From NCBI GenBank assembly GCA_963722715.1, contig CAVROA010000015.1, forward strand, positions 62,001-126,000: a DNA stretch of 64,000 nt. Reading direction: 5' to 3'. The notes beneath the pieces were generated by a model. That model saw nothing but the letters and a program-made list of their open reading frames with translations. It did no database searches and was not told the DNA's origin. Position 1 is the first letter of the stretch, and each line of letters begins with the position of its first letter. Shown here one piece after another: positions 1 to 8,620 of this stretch. The stretch is from DASQGA01 sp963722715 (GTDB lineage Bacteria > Actinomycetota > Thermoleophilia > Gaiellales > Gaiellaceae). The translations under genes were made by a program, and so were the position numbers.

Positions 1-744
1 CCGGAGCAGGTTCCAGCGGTCGAGCTCCGGCAGGAAGACGCGAAGAGCGGCCGCCTGGATCTCGTCCAGCCGCGAGTTGTAGCCGACGAGCTCGAACTGC
101 TGCTTGTCCCGAGAGCCGTGGAAGCGCAGCATCCGGATCGTCTCGGCAAGCGCCTCGTCGCTCGTCGAGACGAGGCCCCCGTCGCCGATGCCAAAGAGGT
201 TCTTCGTCGGGAAGAAGCTGAACGTGCCTGCGAGGCCGACGGACCCCGCCCGGCGGCCCTCCACGGTCGCGCCGAACGCCTGGGCGGCGTCCTCGATCAC
301 CGGGATTCCGGCCGGTAGCTCGGAGAGCGGCGCCGGGCGGCCGAAGAGGTGGACGGCGAGGATAGCCTTCGTTCGGTCGGTCACCCGGGCGGCGACGTCA
401 GCCGGATCGAGGTTCAGGGTCACCGGATCGATGTCCGCGAAGACGGGCGTGGCGCCGCGCCGCAGCACGGGCTCGACGGTCGCGTAGAACGTGAACGCAG
501 GGCAGATAACCTCGTCGCCGGGCCCGATCCCCATCGCGTCCAGCACGAGCTGGATCGCGTCCGTCCCGTTCGCGACGCCGATGGCGTCCCCCGTGCCGAG
601 GTAGGCCCGGGCCTCCTCCTCGAAGGCGCGGACGTTCGGCCCGAGGATGAAGCGCGCCGATTCGAGCACATCGTCGATCGCCGCCCGGACCGCAGGAAGG
701 AGCGGCTCGTACTGCGCCTTCACGTCTACGAGCGGGATCCGCAC
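1..744 (-). CDS. DegT/DnrJ/EryC1/StrS aminotransferase, 3' end cut off
   Basis: PLP-dependent aminotransferase of the family that makes amino-sugars for surface glycans or antibiotics. The gene runs off the left edge, so about 248 N-terminal residues are visible. The GTG start gives VRIPLVDVKAQY, a typical family N-terminus, followed by GVANGTDAIQLVLDAMGIG (cofactor phosphate region), EDAAQAFGA (the Asp that contacts the pyridine nitrogen) and SFFPTKNLFGIGDGG containing the expected Schiff-base lysine. The last readable part contains the conserved YNSRLDEIQAA. There is no good ribosome-binding site. The sugar substrate cannot be told from this sequence. Confidence 0.9.
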   Translation of the reverse strand, partial: MRIPLVDVKAQYEPLLPAVRAAIDDVLESARFILGPNVRAFEEEARAYLGTGDAIGVANGTDAIQLVLDAMGIGPGDEVICPAFTFYATVEPVLRRGATPVFADIDPVTLNLDPADVAARVTDRTKAILAVHLFGRPAPLSELPAGIPVIEDAAQAFGATVEGRRAGSVGLAGTFSFFPTKNLFGIGDGGLVSTSDEALAETIRMLRFHGSRDKQQFELVGYNSRLDEIQAAALRVFLPELDRWNLLR

Positions 745-822
745 AGGGGATCGAGTGTATCTACGGGGGCTCCGGGCTTTCGCCGGGTCCCCTTCCTCAG
801 CAGCGCGGTGTGAGCTGGTGCT

Positions 823-981
823 TCAGGCGTCCTCGGCCATGCCGAGCACGTCTTCCCGGGTCATCTTGCCGACCATCTCGGGGTGATGACTCCGGACGTG
901 AGCCTCCACGTTCGCGACGAGCTCGTCGTCGGTCTCTCCCCGCACCGTCGTTCCGCACTCGCAGTTGACTACCTTCGCCAT
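823..981 (-). CDS. DUF1059 family small protein
   Basis: A 52-residue protein with an N-terminal CECG pair and a later HVRSHH stretch, matching the short DUF1059 family, whose function is unknown and which may bind metal through Cys and His. The start at 981 is preferred over an in-frame start 9 codons upstream because GGAAAGGAG lies a few bases before this ATG, one of the best ribosome-binding sites in the window. It appears to be a single-gene unit between the aminotransferase and DedA. Confidence 0.75.
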   Translation of the reverse strand: MAKVVNCECGTTVRGETDDELVANVEAHVRSHHPEMVGKMTREDVLGMAEDA

Positions 982-1077
982 GACGCTCTCCTTTCCGCCT
1001 GGGCCCAATCGGACCCTACGAACCCGCCCGCGACGATCAATTCTCTCAGGTCCGGTTCCAGATCGCGTGGCTAGTTA

Positions 1078-1749
1078 CTAGGCCGAAGGCTCGATCCCCC
1101 GACGTCTTGCGCGCTTCCGTGCCGCCCGGACGAGCAGGAACACGGCGCCGGCAACGACCATCGCCAGCACCGCGTAGTCGGCATAGCGGAAGTTCTCGTG
1201 GAACTGCTCCCAGCTCGCGCCGACCGCGACCCCGACCGCGGCCAGCCCGAAGTACCAGGGGATCGTCCCGAGAGTCGTGAAGGCTGTGTAGCGCCCGAGC
1301 GGCATCTCGACGACGCCGGCCGGGATCGAGATGAACGAGCGGATCACGGGGAGGACGCGCGCGATCGCCACGGCTGCATCGTCATAGCGGTCGAACCACC
1401 GCTCGGCTCGCTCCAGTTTCTCGGGCGTGACGTGTAGCCACCGTCCGTGCCGGATGAGCAGAGGCCGGCCGCCATAGAACCCGATGCCCCAGCCCGCGAC
1501 CGAGCCGAGGACATAGCCGACCGTGCCTGCGATCGCAATGGCCAGGTAGGCCTCCCAGGTCGAGTCGAACGTGATCCCGAAGAGGGACACCTCGCTCCCG
1601 GGGAACGCGCCCGCCGCGAGGGCGCCGCCGTAGACCATGACGACCTCGCTCGCCGCCGGCAGGACGGCATCGACGAAGGACAGGAAGAAGACGGCGTAGA
1701 GGCCGTAGTCCCCGATGAACGAGGTGACGGCCTCGGTGATCCCGTGCAC
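1078..1749 (-). CDS. DedA / VTT-domain membrane protein
   Basis: A 223-residue polytopic inner-membrane protein of the DedA family. Members are thought to flip or scramble polyprenyl phosphate or phospholipids; that role is family knowledge. The sequence shows an N-terminal hydrophobic segment, a re-entrant region with LPAASEVVMVYGG (the conserved acidic residue follows LPA), a GSVAGWGIGFYGG stretch, and the family motif RVLPVIRSFISIPAG near residue 135. Two C-terminal membrane segments end in a basic tail (RAARKRARRR). The start is GTG. The neighbouring genes give no specific functional clue. Confidence 0.9.
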   Translation of the reverse strand: MHGITEAVTSFIGDYGLYAVFFLSFVDAVLPAASEVVMVYGGALAAGAFPGSEVSLFGITFDSTWEAYLAIAIAGTVGYVLGSVAGWGIGFYGGRPLLIRHGRWLHVTPEKLERAERWFDRYDDAAVAIARVLPVIRSFISIPAGVVEMPLGRYTAFTTLGTIPWYFGLAAVGVAVGASWEQFHENFRYADYAVLAMVVAGAVFLLVRAARKRARRRGIEPSA

Positions 1750-1782
1750 GGGCGCCGAGTCTACCGACGGCCCATCAGCCCA

Positions 1783-3300
1783 TCAGCACGAACCCTGCCA
1801 GCGGCGGGACACTTCGCGCCACGGCCCACCCGGGTCCTGCGCGGCGAGCTCGCCAAGGAGCCTGATGTGGTACCGGTGGTATGACGGCGACGCGTTCCCA
1901 CCGCCGAGCGAGTAGAGCGACCAGCAGCCCTTGTCGAACCGCGGCAGCAAGTTTCGGGAGGCGGTCTCGAGCTTGGCCGCGAAGGCGCGAGCGTCGGCGT
2001 CCCCCGAGGTCCTCGCAAAGCGAGAGATGTTGAGGGTCGTTTGCAGCTGTGCGTTCAGGATCACGATGTCGCTGAAGCCGTACTCCCGAACCCATGAGCC
2101 GCCACCGATTTGAAGCGAAAGCCCGTTCGGGATCGCGAGAAACGCTGCCTTCGCCGCGTCCCCCAGCTTCGGGTCGTGCACGAGAGCGCTCGTGCGCGAG
2201 AGCGCGTCCGCCGCGACCGCCTGGGCGAAGCCGGACGTCCAGCGGGTCGGGCCTCCGAAGGGGAAGTAGTACTCCCAGACGAGCGCCTTGCCGTCCGGAA
2301 CCCCGCGGGCGACGAGGGCAGTAGCCAGGCGCTGCGCGTCGGCGGAGTGGCCCTTCGACACGTGTCCGTTCAGCGCCGCGAAGTTGGCCAGCGGGTGAAA
2401 CTGGAAGCCGCGTGCCGGGAAGAAGCGATAGACGACGCCGTCACGACCCGTAATGTCCGTCGGCTTCTCGGGTGGCTCGTTTGCTTTCAGGTGCTCGCGA
2501 TTGGCTTCGAGCATCCCGAACAGAGTCAGCGCTCTTGGCTCGTCGTAGGCCGACGACTGCGAGGCGACGCCGTCCAGGACGACTGCCATGTTCGCGGCCC
2601 CGGCGAGAGGCATGTCGCCGAAGCCTTCCAGCGCGCGATCGAGGATCGCCTCGTACTGTGAGCCTGCCTCGGCCGACAAGCGCTGCCCGGCCACGGCGGA
2701 GCGAAGCCCCTCCCTGGCATCGGCGGCCACCGAGGTCGCACGCTCCGCCAGCGCGTCTCGCAAAGCGCCAGCTGTCTCGGGACCAACGACGCCGTCGGCC
2801 GTCAACCCCTGCGCCTGCTGGAAGGCGAACACAGCATCCCGCGTCGCGCCTTCGAAGCTTCCGTCCGCTCCGGGTGTTCCGACCCCGAGGGCGATCAGCG
2901 TCTGTTGCAGCGCGCGGACGGCCTCGCCCTGGTCACCCATCGCGATCGGTTCGTTCACCGGACTCTGGGCCGCCGACTCGGGCACGGGAGTCGTCGTGAC
3001 GGGCGGTTTCGGCTTCGCTCGCGGGGCGGCGCGCTGCTCCGGACCGCCGAATGCCCAGAGTGCAGCCACAACGAGCAGCGCGACCAGGAGCAGTGGCAGG
3101 CCGAGGCGCGAGAGAAAGCGCGCGGGCTGGAGACGAACGCGCCGCCGGGAGTGCGCCCGTGGGCGGCGGACGGGGACCGCGATTGCCGGCTCGGTCTCGA
3201 CCGTTACGTCGAAGGCGCGCTCAGGCGGCACAAGGCCGGGTGGCGGAGCCCATGCGAAATCCTCGTCCCAGAAAGAGCCCGCCGAGGCTCGTGCGGTCAC
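1783..3300 (-). CDS. Membrane-anchored D-glucuronyl C5-epimerase-like protein with peptidoglycan-binding domain
   Basis: A 505-residue protein. Residues 1-60 are a basic, probably cytoplasmic tail. Residues 66-84 form one membrane segment, residues 87-118 a Pro/Thr-rich linker, and residues 120-183 a PG_binding_1 repeat (GDQGEAVRALQQTLIALGV, then TADGVVGPETAGAL). The remainder matches the C-terminal domain of glucuronyl C5-epimerases: the conserved FHPLANF, VWEYYFPFGG and LPRFDKGCWSLYSL are all present. Animal homologues invert glucuronate to iduronate in heparan. Here an action on a cell-wall-associated uronic-acid polymer is inferred. The gene lies directly downstream of a second epimerase-domain gene on the same strand. 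The GTG start lacks a clear ribosome-binding site. Confidence 0.8.
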   Translation of the reverse strand: MTARASAGSFWDEDFAWAPPPGLVPPERAFDVTVETEPAIAVPVRRPRAHSRRRVRLQPARFLSRLGLPLLLVALLVVAALWAFGGPEQRAAPRAKPKPPVTTTPVPESAAQSPVNEPIAMGDQGEAVRALQQTLIALGVGTPGADGSFEGATRDAVFAFQQAQGLTADGVVGPETAGALRDALAERATSVAADAREGLRSAVAGQRLSAEAGSQYEAILDRALEGFGDMPLAGAANMAVVLDGVASQSSAYDEPRALTLFGMLEANREHLKANEPPEKPTDITGRDGVVYRFFPARGFQFHPLANFAALNGHVSKGHSADAQRLATALVARGVPDGKALVWEYYFPFGGPTRWTSGFAQAVAADALSRTSALVHDPKLGDAAKAAFLAIPNGLSLQIGGGSWVREYGFSDIVILNAQLQTTLNISRFARTSGDADARAFAAKLETASRNLLPRFDKGCWSLYSLGGGNASPSYHRYHIRLLGELAAQDPGGPWREVSRRWQGSC

Positions 3301-3357
3301 ACGGCTACGGTAGTCCGTCGGGCGGCCGGAGTCGGACGCGGCCAGGCGGGATGGACC

Positions 3358-4945
3358 CTAGGGTGCGGGACCGAGCTCCCCGAGCCTGAGCCAGGTGCGG
3401 TTGCCGCTCGAGTCGGCGGCGACGAGCGTGACGCGCCAGGTCCCGCGAGGCATCTCGATGCGCGCGCTTCCGGAGAGAGGCCGAACACCCAGGGACAGGA
3501 CCTTGTGGGTCGTGCCGCGGCGCAAGTGAAGGTTCAGCCGGATCCACGGCGTCTCAGGGTCCTTCGCCTCCCAGGTCAACCGCGTGCGGGTCACCGTCGC
3601 GGTGATCTCGGGCGGGTCTCGGTCGACCTTGATCTCGATCGGATCAAGCGTCCGCCGACCGACGTTGCCGGCGAGATCGACAGCAGTCAGAACGCCCGTG
3701 TACGTGCCCGGCTGACGCCGCCCGGGGTACCAGTAGAGGGTGTGCCAGCCGTGAGCAAGCCACACCGTCCGCGACCCGCCGCCTAGCCGCAGGGTCACAG
3801 CGCGAGATCTTCGAGACCCAGAAACGGACGCGCGCGACATCGCGGAACCCGTCCACCGGGCGCGGATAGAGGACGGCCGGTAGCGGCGCCACTCGGAAGA
3901 CCGGTGGCTCGCGCGTGTAGCCGTCGAACCGTATGGACGTCGTCCGCCAGAACTCCTCGCCGGTGCGGAGCGCGAGGCGCCGCAGGATCTGGATCACGTA
4001 TACGTGGTAACGAAGCGGGGCCTCGCGGCCGAGCGAGTAGTGCGTCCAGTAGCCGGTGTCGAAGCGGGGGATCATCGCCGCCGCGGTCTGTCGCATCCGG
4101 GCGGCGAGCGCCGTCGCGTCGGGGTCGGCCGTGATCTCCGCGTAGTCACCCAGTGACAACGCGGCCTGCAAGTGAGCGTTCAGGACGACCAGGCTGCTGA
4201 AGCTGTAATGGCGGATCCACGGGCCGGCCGTGAGCTGCATGAGGAGACCGGCCGGGACGGAGCGGTACGCCCGCCTCGCCCCAGTCAGGAGCGCTTGGTC
4301 TGCCAGCCGCTCGCCCACCCGTGCAAGAGACTGGGCTGCGACCGACTGCGACATGCCCGATCTCCACGGAGGCCGGCCTCCCCCGAAGGGGAAGTAGTAC
4401 TCCCAGAGAAGGCGCGCGCCAGACGCGGGAATCCCCCGTTCGAGCAGCGCATGCCCGAGGACGCCCGCGTCCCTGTTGCGGCCTGCCATCCAGAGGCCGT
4501 TCAGGTGGCCGAAGTTGCCCAGGGGGTGAAACTGGAGGCCGTGGCCCGGAAAGCTCCGGTAGACGACTCCCTCGCTGTCGAACACGTCCCTGCCGGACGG
4601 CGGGAGCGCGTGGAGCGCGAGGTACTCGGCGTTCGTCTCGAGCATCCCGAACAGGGCGAGCGCACGCGGCCGGGTGAAGCGCCGTGACTGGACGGCGACG
4701 TCGTGCAGGACGGCGGCGAGGTTCGAGGCACGCGTGCCAGGCAAGAGCTGCAGGACAGCGCGAGCTCGGCGCATGGTCAGACGGTGACGCGTCGCCTCGG
4801 CTCCTGTCAGGCGGCCGCTCGCAACCGAAGCGCGCAGCCCCTTGACGATCGCGCGGCCGTCAGTAGCCGGGCTTGCCGCAGCAGGCGAAGCGAGGCCAAG
4901 GGCGAGCACGACCAGGGCGAGCGGAGGCAGTGAGCGGCGAAACAC
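3358..4945 (-). CDS. Secreted D-glucuronyl C5-epimerase-like protein with C-terminal beta-sandwich repeats (one frame break)
   Basis: The GTG start at 4945 gives a clear signal peptide (LALVVLALGLASPAAASPA). An epimerase domain follows, with FHPLGNFGHLNG, LLWEYYFPFGGG and IPRFDTGYWTHYSLG, all paralogous to the downstream gene. After VRFWVSKIS the frame is lost near 3810. Continuing in the next frame restores good protein (AVTLRLGGGSRTVWLAHGW and VDLAGNVGRRTL) to a stop at 3358. That tail reads as two Ig/FlgD-like beta-sandwich modules. The gene spans 3n+1 bases, as expected for one inserted base. No membrane anchor is seen after the signal, so the product is probably secreted. Polymer substrate unknown. 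Confidence 0.7.
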
Positions 4946-5080
4946 CTGTTTATTCCAGTCGGCGGCCCCGTACAGGGTACGACCCCCGTCCGGGGGTTCA
5001 AGGGCGCTTACGAAAGCTTTTCGACGGCGACACAGCGATCCTGCGCGGATGCGCCTGCGACGACACTCCCGCGATCCCCG

Positions 5081-6454
5081 CTAGGAGAGGAAGAACGGCG
5101 GCTCGTCGAGAGCCGAGTCGGCGACGATCGCGATTACGTAGCCGACCACGAGCAGGAGCCCGGCGACGAGGTGGAGCTGGATGTTCTTCCCCATCGCAGG
5201 CATCAGCGCGTACGGGTTTTCGTACGAATCGCGGAGAGCCCTGCGGACGGGGAATGCGAGCGGCAGCGCAGCGAGCGCGATGATGGCCGGGCGCGCGATC
5301 AGGCCAGAGATTGCGAATGCCGCGATGAGGACAAAGGTGACGGCGACGGCCAGGTCGTAACCGCGAACGACGCTCTGCTCGGAGAGCCGCACCGGCAACG
5401 TCCGCTTGCCGGAGCGAGTATCGCCTGGACGATCCGGGACCTCGTTCACGTACAGGATCAGGGCGATCAGGATTCCGACCGGCAGCGACGCGAGCAACGG
5501 CTCCCAGGCATATTCCTGCGCCTGGACGAAGTACGCCCCGAGCACCATGATCGGCCCGAAGCCGATCCCGACCGCAAGCTCACCGAGCCCACGGTGCACG
5601 AGCCGAAGCGGCGGCGCGGTGTAGAAGAGGCTGATGAGCGCGCCGGCGACGCCGACCCAGAGGAGGCCCCAGCCACGCGTCGCGGCGAGGCCGAGACCGA
5701 TGCCGATCCCGACTGCAAACAGGCCCGCGCACAAAAGCGCCATCGAGCGCAGGCGCACGAGGCCGTAGAGAATCACACGCGAGCCACCGCTGAACTGCGT
5801 CGGGTTCACGTTTGCCTCATCCGCTCCGCTCAGCGTGTCGAAGACGTCGTTGGCGACGTTCGCTGCCAGATGGATGCAAACAGCGCCGACGAGCGTGAGG
5901 GCGGCGAGCCACCAGCTGAAGTCCGCGCGGAGCCCCGCGACAGCGATCCCGAGCAGGACGGGAACGATCGTCGCCGAGAGAAACGGCAGGCGGGTCGCCC
6001 GCAGAAAGAGCCAGCCGAACGAGAGGCGCGGCCGCACCTCGCGTCCCGTCTCGGCAGACAACTGGTCGAAGTAGCGGCGGGCCTGTGGCACACCACGCTC
6101 GGAGAACTCGAAGAAGGACATCTCCTCTTCGTCCCAGTGCTGCTCGCGTTCGGGCATCAGCTCGAGGTGGCCGTTCGAGCGCCGAAGCTCCCCCCACAGG
6201 GAGACGTATCTGCGCTCGTCGTAGCCGACGCCCGGTTGTGGCCGGATGTGACTGAAGACAACGTTGACCTGCTCGCCCTCGGGCGGCTGCACCGCGTCGC
6301 CGGCAACCCCGTCGAGCACGACGACGCCGCGATCCGACTCGACCCGAAAGTCGGTGGCGACGCCGACCGGATAGCCGTCGGCGCCCACGAAGGCGATCAC
6401 CGCGTGATCGAAGCGGTCGCGGAGCGCGTCGAGAGCCTCGGCCGAAGGCTTCAC
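5081..6454 (-). CDS. UbiA-type prenyltransferase fused to an N-terminal split-barrel domain
   Basis: A 457-residue protein. Residues 1 to about 145 resemble the flavin/F420-binding split-barrel (PNPOx-like) fold. Residues 150-457 form a UbiA integral-membrane prenyltransferase with about nine hydrophobic segments. The Asp-rich prenyl-diphosphate motif ANDVFD lies at residues 201-206, and a second acidic loop is NEVPDRPGD. Next to ubiE and a polyprenyl diphosphate synthase, the likely job is MenA-type prenylation of the menaquinone head group. The GTG start at 6454 overlaps the upstream TGA (GTGA); a longer in-frame extension lies inside the upstream gene and is rejected. The fusion is unusual; typical MenA is about 300 residues. 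Confidence 0.8.
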   Translation of the reverse strand: MKPSAEALDALRDRFDHAVIAFVGADGYPVGVATDFRVESDRGVVVLDGVAGDAVQPPEGEQVNVVFSHIRPQPGVGYDERRYVSLWGELRRSNGHLELMPEREQHWDEEEMSFFEFSERGVPQARRYFDQLSAETGREVRPRLSFGWLFLRATRLPFLSATIVPVLLGIAVAGLRADFSWWLAALTLVGAVCIHLAANVANDVFDTLSGADEANVNPTQFSGGSRVILYGLVRLRSMALLCAGLFAVGIGIGLGLAATRGWGLLWVGVAGALISLFYTAPPLRLVHRGLGELAVGIGFGPIMVLGAYFVQAQEYAWEPLLASLPVGILIALILYVNEVPDRPGDTRSGKRTLPVRLSEQSVVRGYDLAVAVTFVLIAAFAISGLIARPAIIALAALPLAFPVRRALRDSYENPYALMPAMGKNIQLHLVAGLLLVVGYVIAIVADSALDEPPFFLS

Positions 6455-6939
6455 GCTACGGCCTCCGCCAAGTCGAAGACCTCGGGCGGCCGATCGGTGC
6501 GGCCGTCCTCCCAGTAGAACGCTCGCAGCGGCCGTACCTCGATGATCGCCCGCTCGAAGAAGAGCGGTAGGGCGACGCGCTTCCCGAGAAACATGTCGAT
6601 CACGGGCTCCTTCTTGCGCCAAAGAGGCAGGACGCGCTCCTCCCAGCCGGAGTGGAGGTCTGAGTCGTCGACGGTCGCGTCACCCTGGATCGTTGCCCGA
6701 GCGAAGCGCTCGACCTGGACCGCGGTCGGATCGCTGATCGAGACCGAGACCTTCGGGTTCGCCTTGATGTGCTCGAGCTTCTTCGAGAAGAGGACGCTCG
6801 AGGTCAGATAGACGATCTCGCCGTCGTAGAGCGGAATGAGCGGATGGGTCACCGGGCGGCCCGTCGGGTCGATCACGGTCAGCTCGCTGACGAGCGCGGT
6901 ATCGAGGAGTTGCTCGATCGATTCTGGCAACACGCCCAT
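6451..6939 (-). CDS. Pyridoxamine 5'-phosphate oxidase-like split-barrel protein
   Basis: A 162-residue single-domain protein of the PNPOx-like split-barrel superfamily, which binds FMN, F420 or heme. Visible family features are LTVIDPTGRPVTHPLIPLY at the N-terminus, the strand pair IVYLTSSVLFSKKLEHIKAN, and KVSVSISDPT followed by ATIQGDATV. The cofactor cannot be decided from sequence alone. It sits 6 bp after the polyprenyl synthase and shares a GTGA overlap with the UbiA fusion, whose N-terminus carries a similar fold, so a shared role in quinone metabolism is inferred. Confidence 0.8.
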   Translation of the reverse strand: MGVLPESIEQLLDTALVSELTVIDPTGRPVTHPLIPLYDGEIVYLTSSVLFSKKLEHIKANPKVSVSISDPTAVQVERFARATIQGDATVDDSDLHSGWEERVLPLWRKKEPVIDMFLGKRVALPLFFERAIIEVRPLRAFYWEDGRTDRPPEVFDLAEAVA

Positions 6940-6945
6940 CGGAAT

Positions 6946-7866
6946 CTAAGCCTCCCGGTCGACCACTGCGTGCGTGAGCGCCTCGAGCGAGGCACGGTCA
7001 GGTGTCCCGTCGAGCGCGGCACGCGCCCGCTTAGCGTACTCGAGCGCGATCGCCCTCGAGTCCTCGAGTGCGCCCGTGCCGGCGACCCGGTCCAGCGCGT
7101 CCTCGACCCGCTCGCCGGCGAGCGCGCGGCGAACGACGTCGTCCACGCGTGCAGCGAGGATCAGCGGCAGCGTCGGCGTGCCCTCCCGCAAATCCAGTCC
7201 CGGCGCCTTCCCGGTCGTATCGAACTCGCCCGCGCAGTCGAGGATGTCGTCGACGATCTGAAATGCGATCCCGAGCGCGAGGCCGAACTCCCCGAGCGCC
7301 TTCGGTGCTCCACCGAGGAGGCAGGCGGCCTCGAAGAGCTTCCCCGTCTTCAGCGAGCATCGCGCGAGGTAGTCGTCAACGGAGGTATCCGTTCGGAACG
7401 CCTGCCGCCGCTGCAGCGCCTCGCCGCGGGCGAGCGAGAGCGCCGCGCCGGCCAGGAGCTCGACAGCGTGCCGGTCGCCCGTCGAGGCGAGGAGCGTGAA
7501 CGCGCGCGCGAAGAGGTAGTCGCCCGCCGCCTTGGCGGCTTCCTCGCCGTAAACGGCCCACACCGTGGGCTTGCCGCGGCGGAGCTCGGCGCTGTCGATC
7601 AGGTCGTCGTGGACCAGGGTGGCCATGTGAATCAGCTCGACGGCAGCGCCTGCCGCTGCGGTGAGCTCGGTGGAGCGGAGGTCGGGCGGCGTCGCCAGGA
7701 AGACGAGGGCAGGCCGCAGGCGCTTTCCCCCGGCGGCGAGGATCTCCCCGCCGGCGTCGCCGACGAGACCGGGGTGCGACCCGACTGCCTGCTCGAGGCG
7801 AAGCTCCAGACGCTCGAGGTAGCTCTCGAGCCCCGGTGCGGATCGGATCGTCGCGAGCGCGTTCAT
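6946..7866 (-). CDS. Polyprenyl diphosphate synthase (trans-isoprenyl)
   Basis: A 306-residue head-to-tail prenyl-chain synthase. The first Asp-rich motif is HDDLID (residues 86-91), the second VDDILD (205-210), and GGKRLRPALV (46-55) binds isopentenyl diphosphate. The residue five positions before the first motif is a small Ala, which in this family goes with long-chain products; a menaquinone side-chain role is inferred. The ATG overlaps the ubiE stop (ATGA), which rejects a 130-residue upstream extension. It is followed by the split-barrel and UbiA genes, completing a quinone-prenylation set. Confidence 0.92.
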   Translation of the reverse strand: MNALATIRSAPGLESYLERLELRLEQAVGSHPGLVGDAGGEILAAGGKRLRPALVFLATPPDLRSTELTAAAGAAVELIHMATLVHDDLIDSAELRRGKPTVWAVYGEEAAKAAGDYLFARAFTLLASTGDRHAVELLAGAALSLARGEALQRRQAFRTDTSVDDYLARCSLKTGKLFEAACLLGGAPKALGEFGLALGIAFQIVDDILDCAGEFDTTGKAPGLDLREGTPTLPLILAARVDDVVRRALAGERVEDALDRVAGTGALEDSRAIALEYAKRARAALDGTPDRASLEALTHAVVDREA

Positions 7867-8552
7867 GCCCGCCGACCGGTGTGGAGGGTCACGATCCCAC
7901 CCGCGAGCAGCCGGAAGGTGACGTCGGTGAAGCCGGAGCGCTCCATCGCAGCGGCGAGCTCTTCCGGGCCCGGGAAGCGGCGCACGCTGGCCGGGAGGTA
8001 CGAGTAGGCGGCCCCGCCCGGAAGCATCTTCCCGACGAGCGGGATGAGGCCGTCGAACCAGAGGCGGAAGAAGGGACGGAGGAGCCCGCGCGGCTGCGTG
8101 ATCTCGAGACAGCCGAGGCGGCCGCCCGGCGGGAGCACCCGCGCCAGCTCCGCGAGACCCCCCTCGAGGTCGGACACGTTCCGGATCCCGAACCCCACGG
8201 TCGCGACGTCGAAGCTCGCGTCCTCGAACGGGAGCGCCATCGCATCTCCGCGAACCCAACGCACGTCAGAGGACTTCGGGCGGGCGAGCTCGAGCATCCG
8301 CTCCGAGAAGTCGAGCGCTGTCACCTCTCCCCCGGCCGCGAGGTCGGCAAGCGCTAGGTCGCCCGTGCCGCAGCAGGCGTCGAGGACACGGTTGCCGGGC
8401 CGGACGACCGCGGCCGCGGTCAGGCGCCGCCAGCGCCCGTCCAGCCCCGCGGTCAGAACGCGGTTCATGAGGTCGTAGACCGGGGAGATCCGATCGAACA
8501 TCTGCCGCACGGCCTCTGGCCCGAGGGTGCCGGAGCTCATGTCTGCGGTCAT
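7863..8552 (-). CDS. ubiE: Demethylmenaquinone methyltransferase (UbiE/MenG family)
   Basis: SAM-dependent C-methyltransferase that converts demethylmenaquinone to menaquinone. Family features: MFDRISPVYDLMNRVLTAG near the N-terminus, the SAM-binding loop VLDACCGTGDLAL, ALDFSERML, and the UbiE signature VGFGIRNVSD. The start at 8552 (MTADMSSG) is chosen because the family normally begins just before the FDRIAPVYD-like motif; a second ATG lies 12 bp downstream, and residues encoded further upstream look random. It follows qcrC by 68 bp and overlaps the polyprenyl synthase by 4 bp. Confidence 0.93.
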   Translation of the reverse strand: MTADMSSGTLGPEAVRQMFDRISPVYDLMNRVLTAGLDGRWRRLTAAAVVRPGNRVLDACCGTGDLALADLAAGGEVTALDFSERMLELARPKSSDVRWVRGDAMALPFEDASFDVATVGFGIRNVSDLEGGLAELARVLPPGGRLGCLEITQPRGLLRPFFRLWFDGLIPLVGKMLPGGAAYSYLPASVRRFPGPEELAAAMERSGFTDVTFRLLAGGIVTLHTGRRA

Positions 8553-8620
8553 CCGACCACGAAGTCCACCAGATCGCCTGGGAGCTGGGCGTGGGCGGAA
8601 CGGAGCACGAGCGGGCCGCG

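Noticed and set aside
4982..4997. ACCCCC/GGGGGT hairpin downstream of the UbiA gene
   Set aside because: Only 6 bp, no U-tract; too weak to call a terminator.
5171..6517. Plus-strand 448-codon frame opposite the UbiA fusion
   Set aside because: Mirror of the real gene on the other strand, with repetitive charged composition and no domain.
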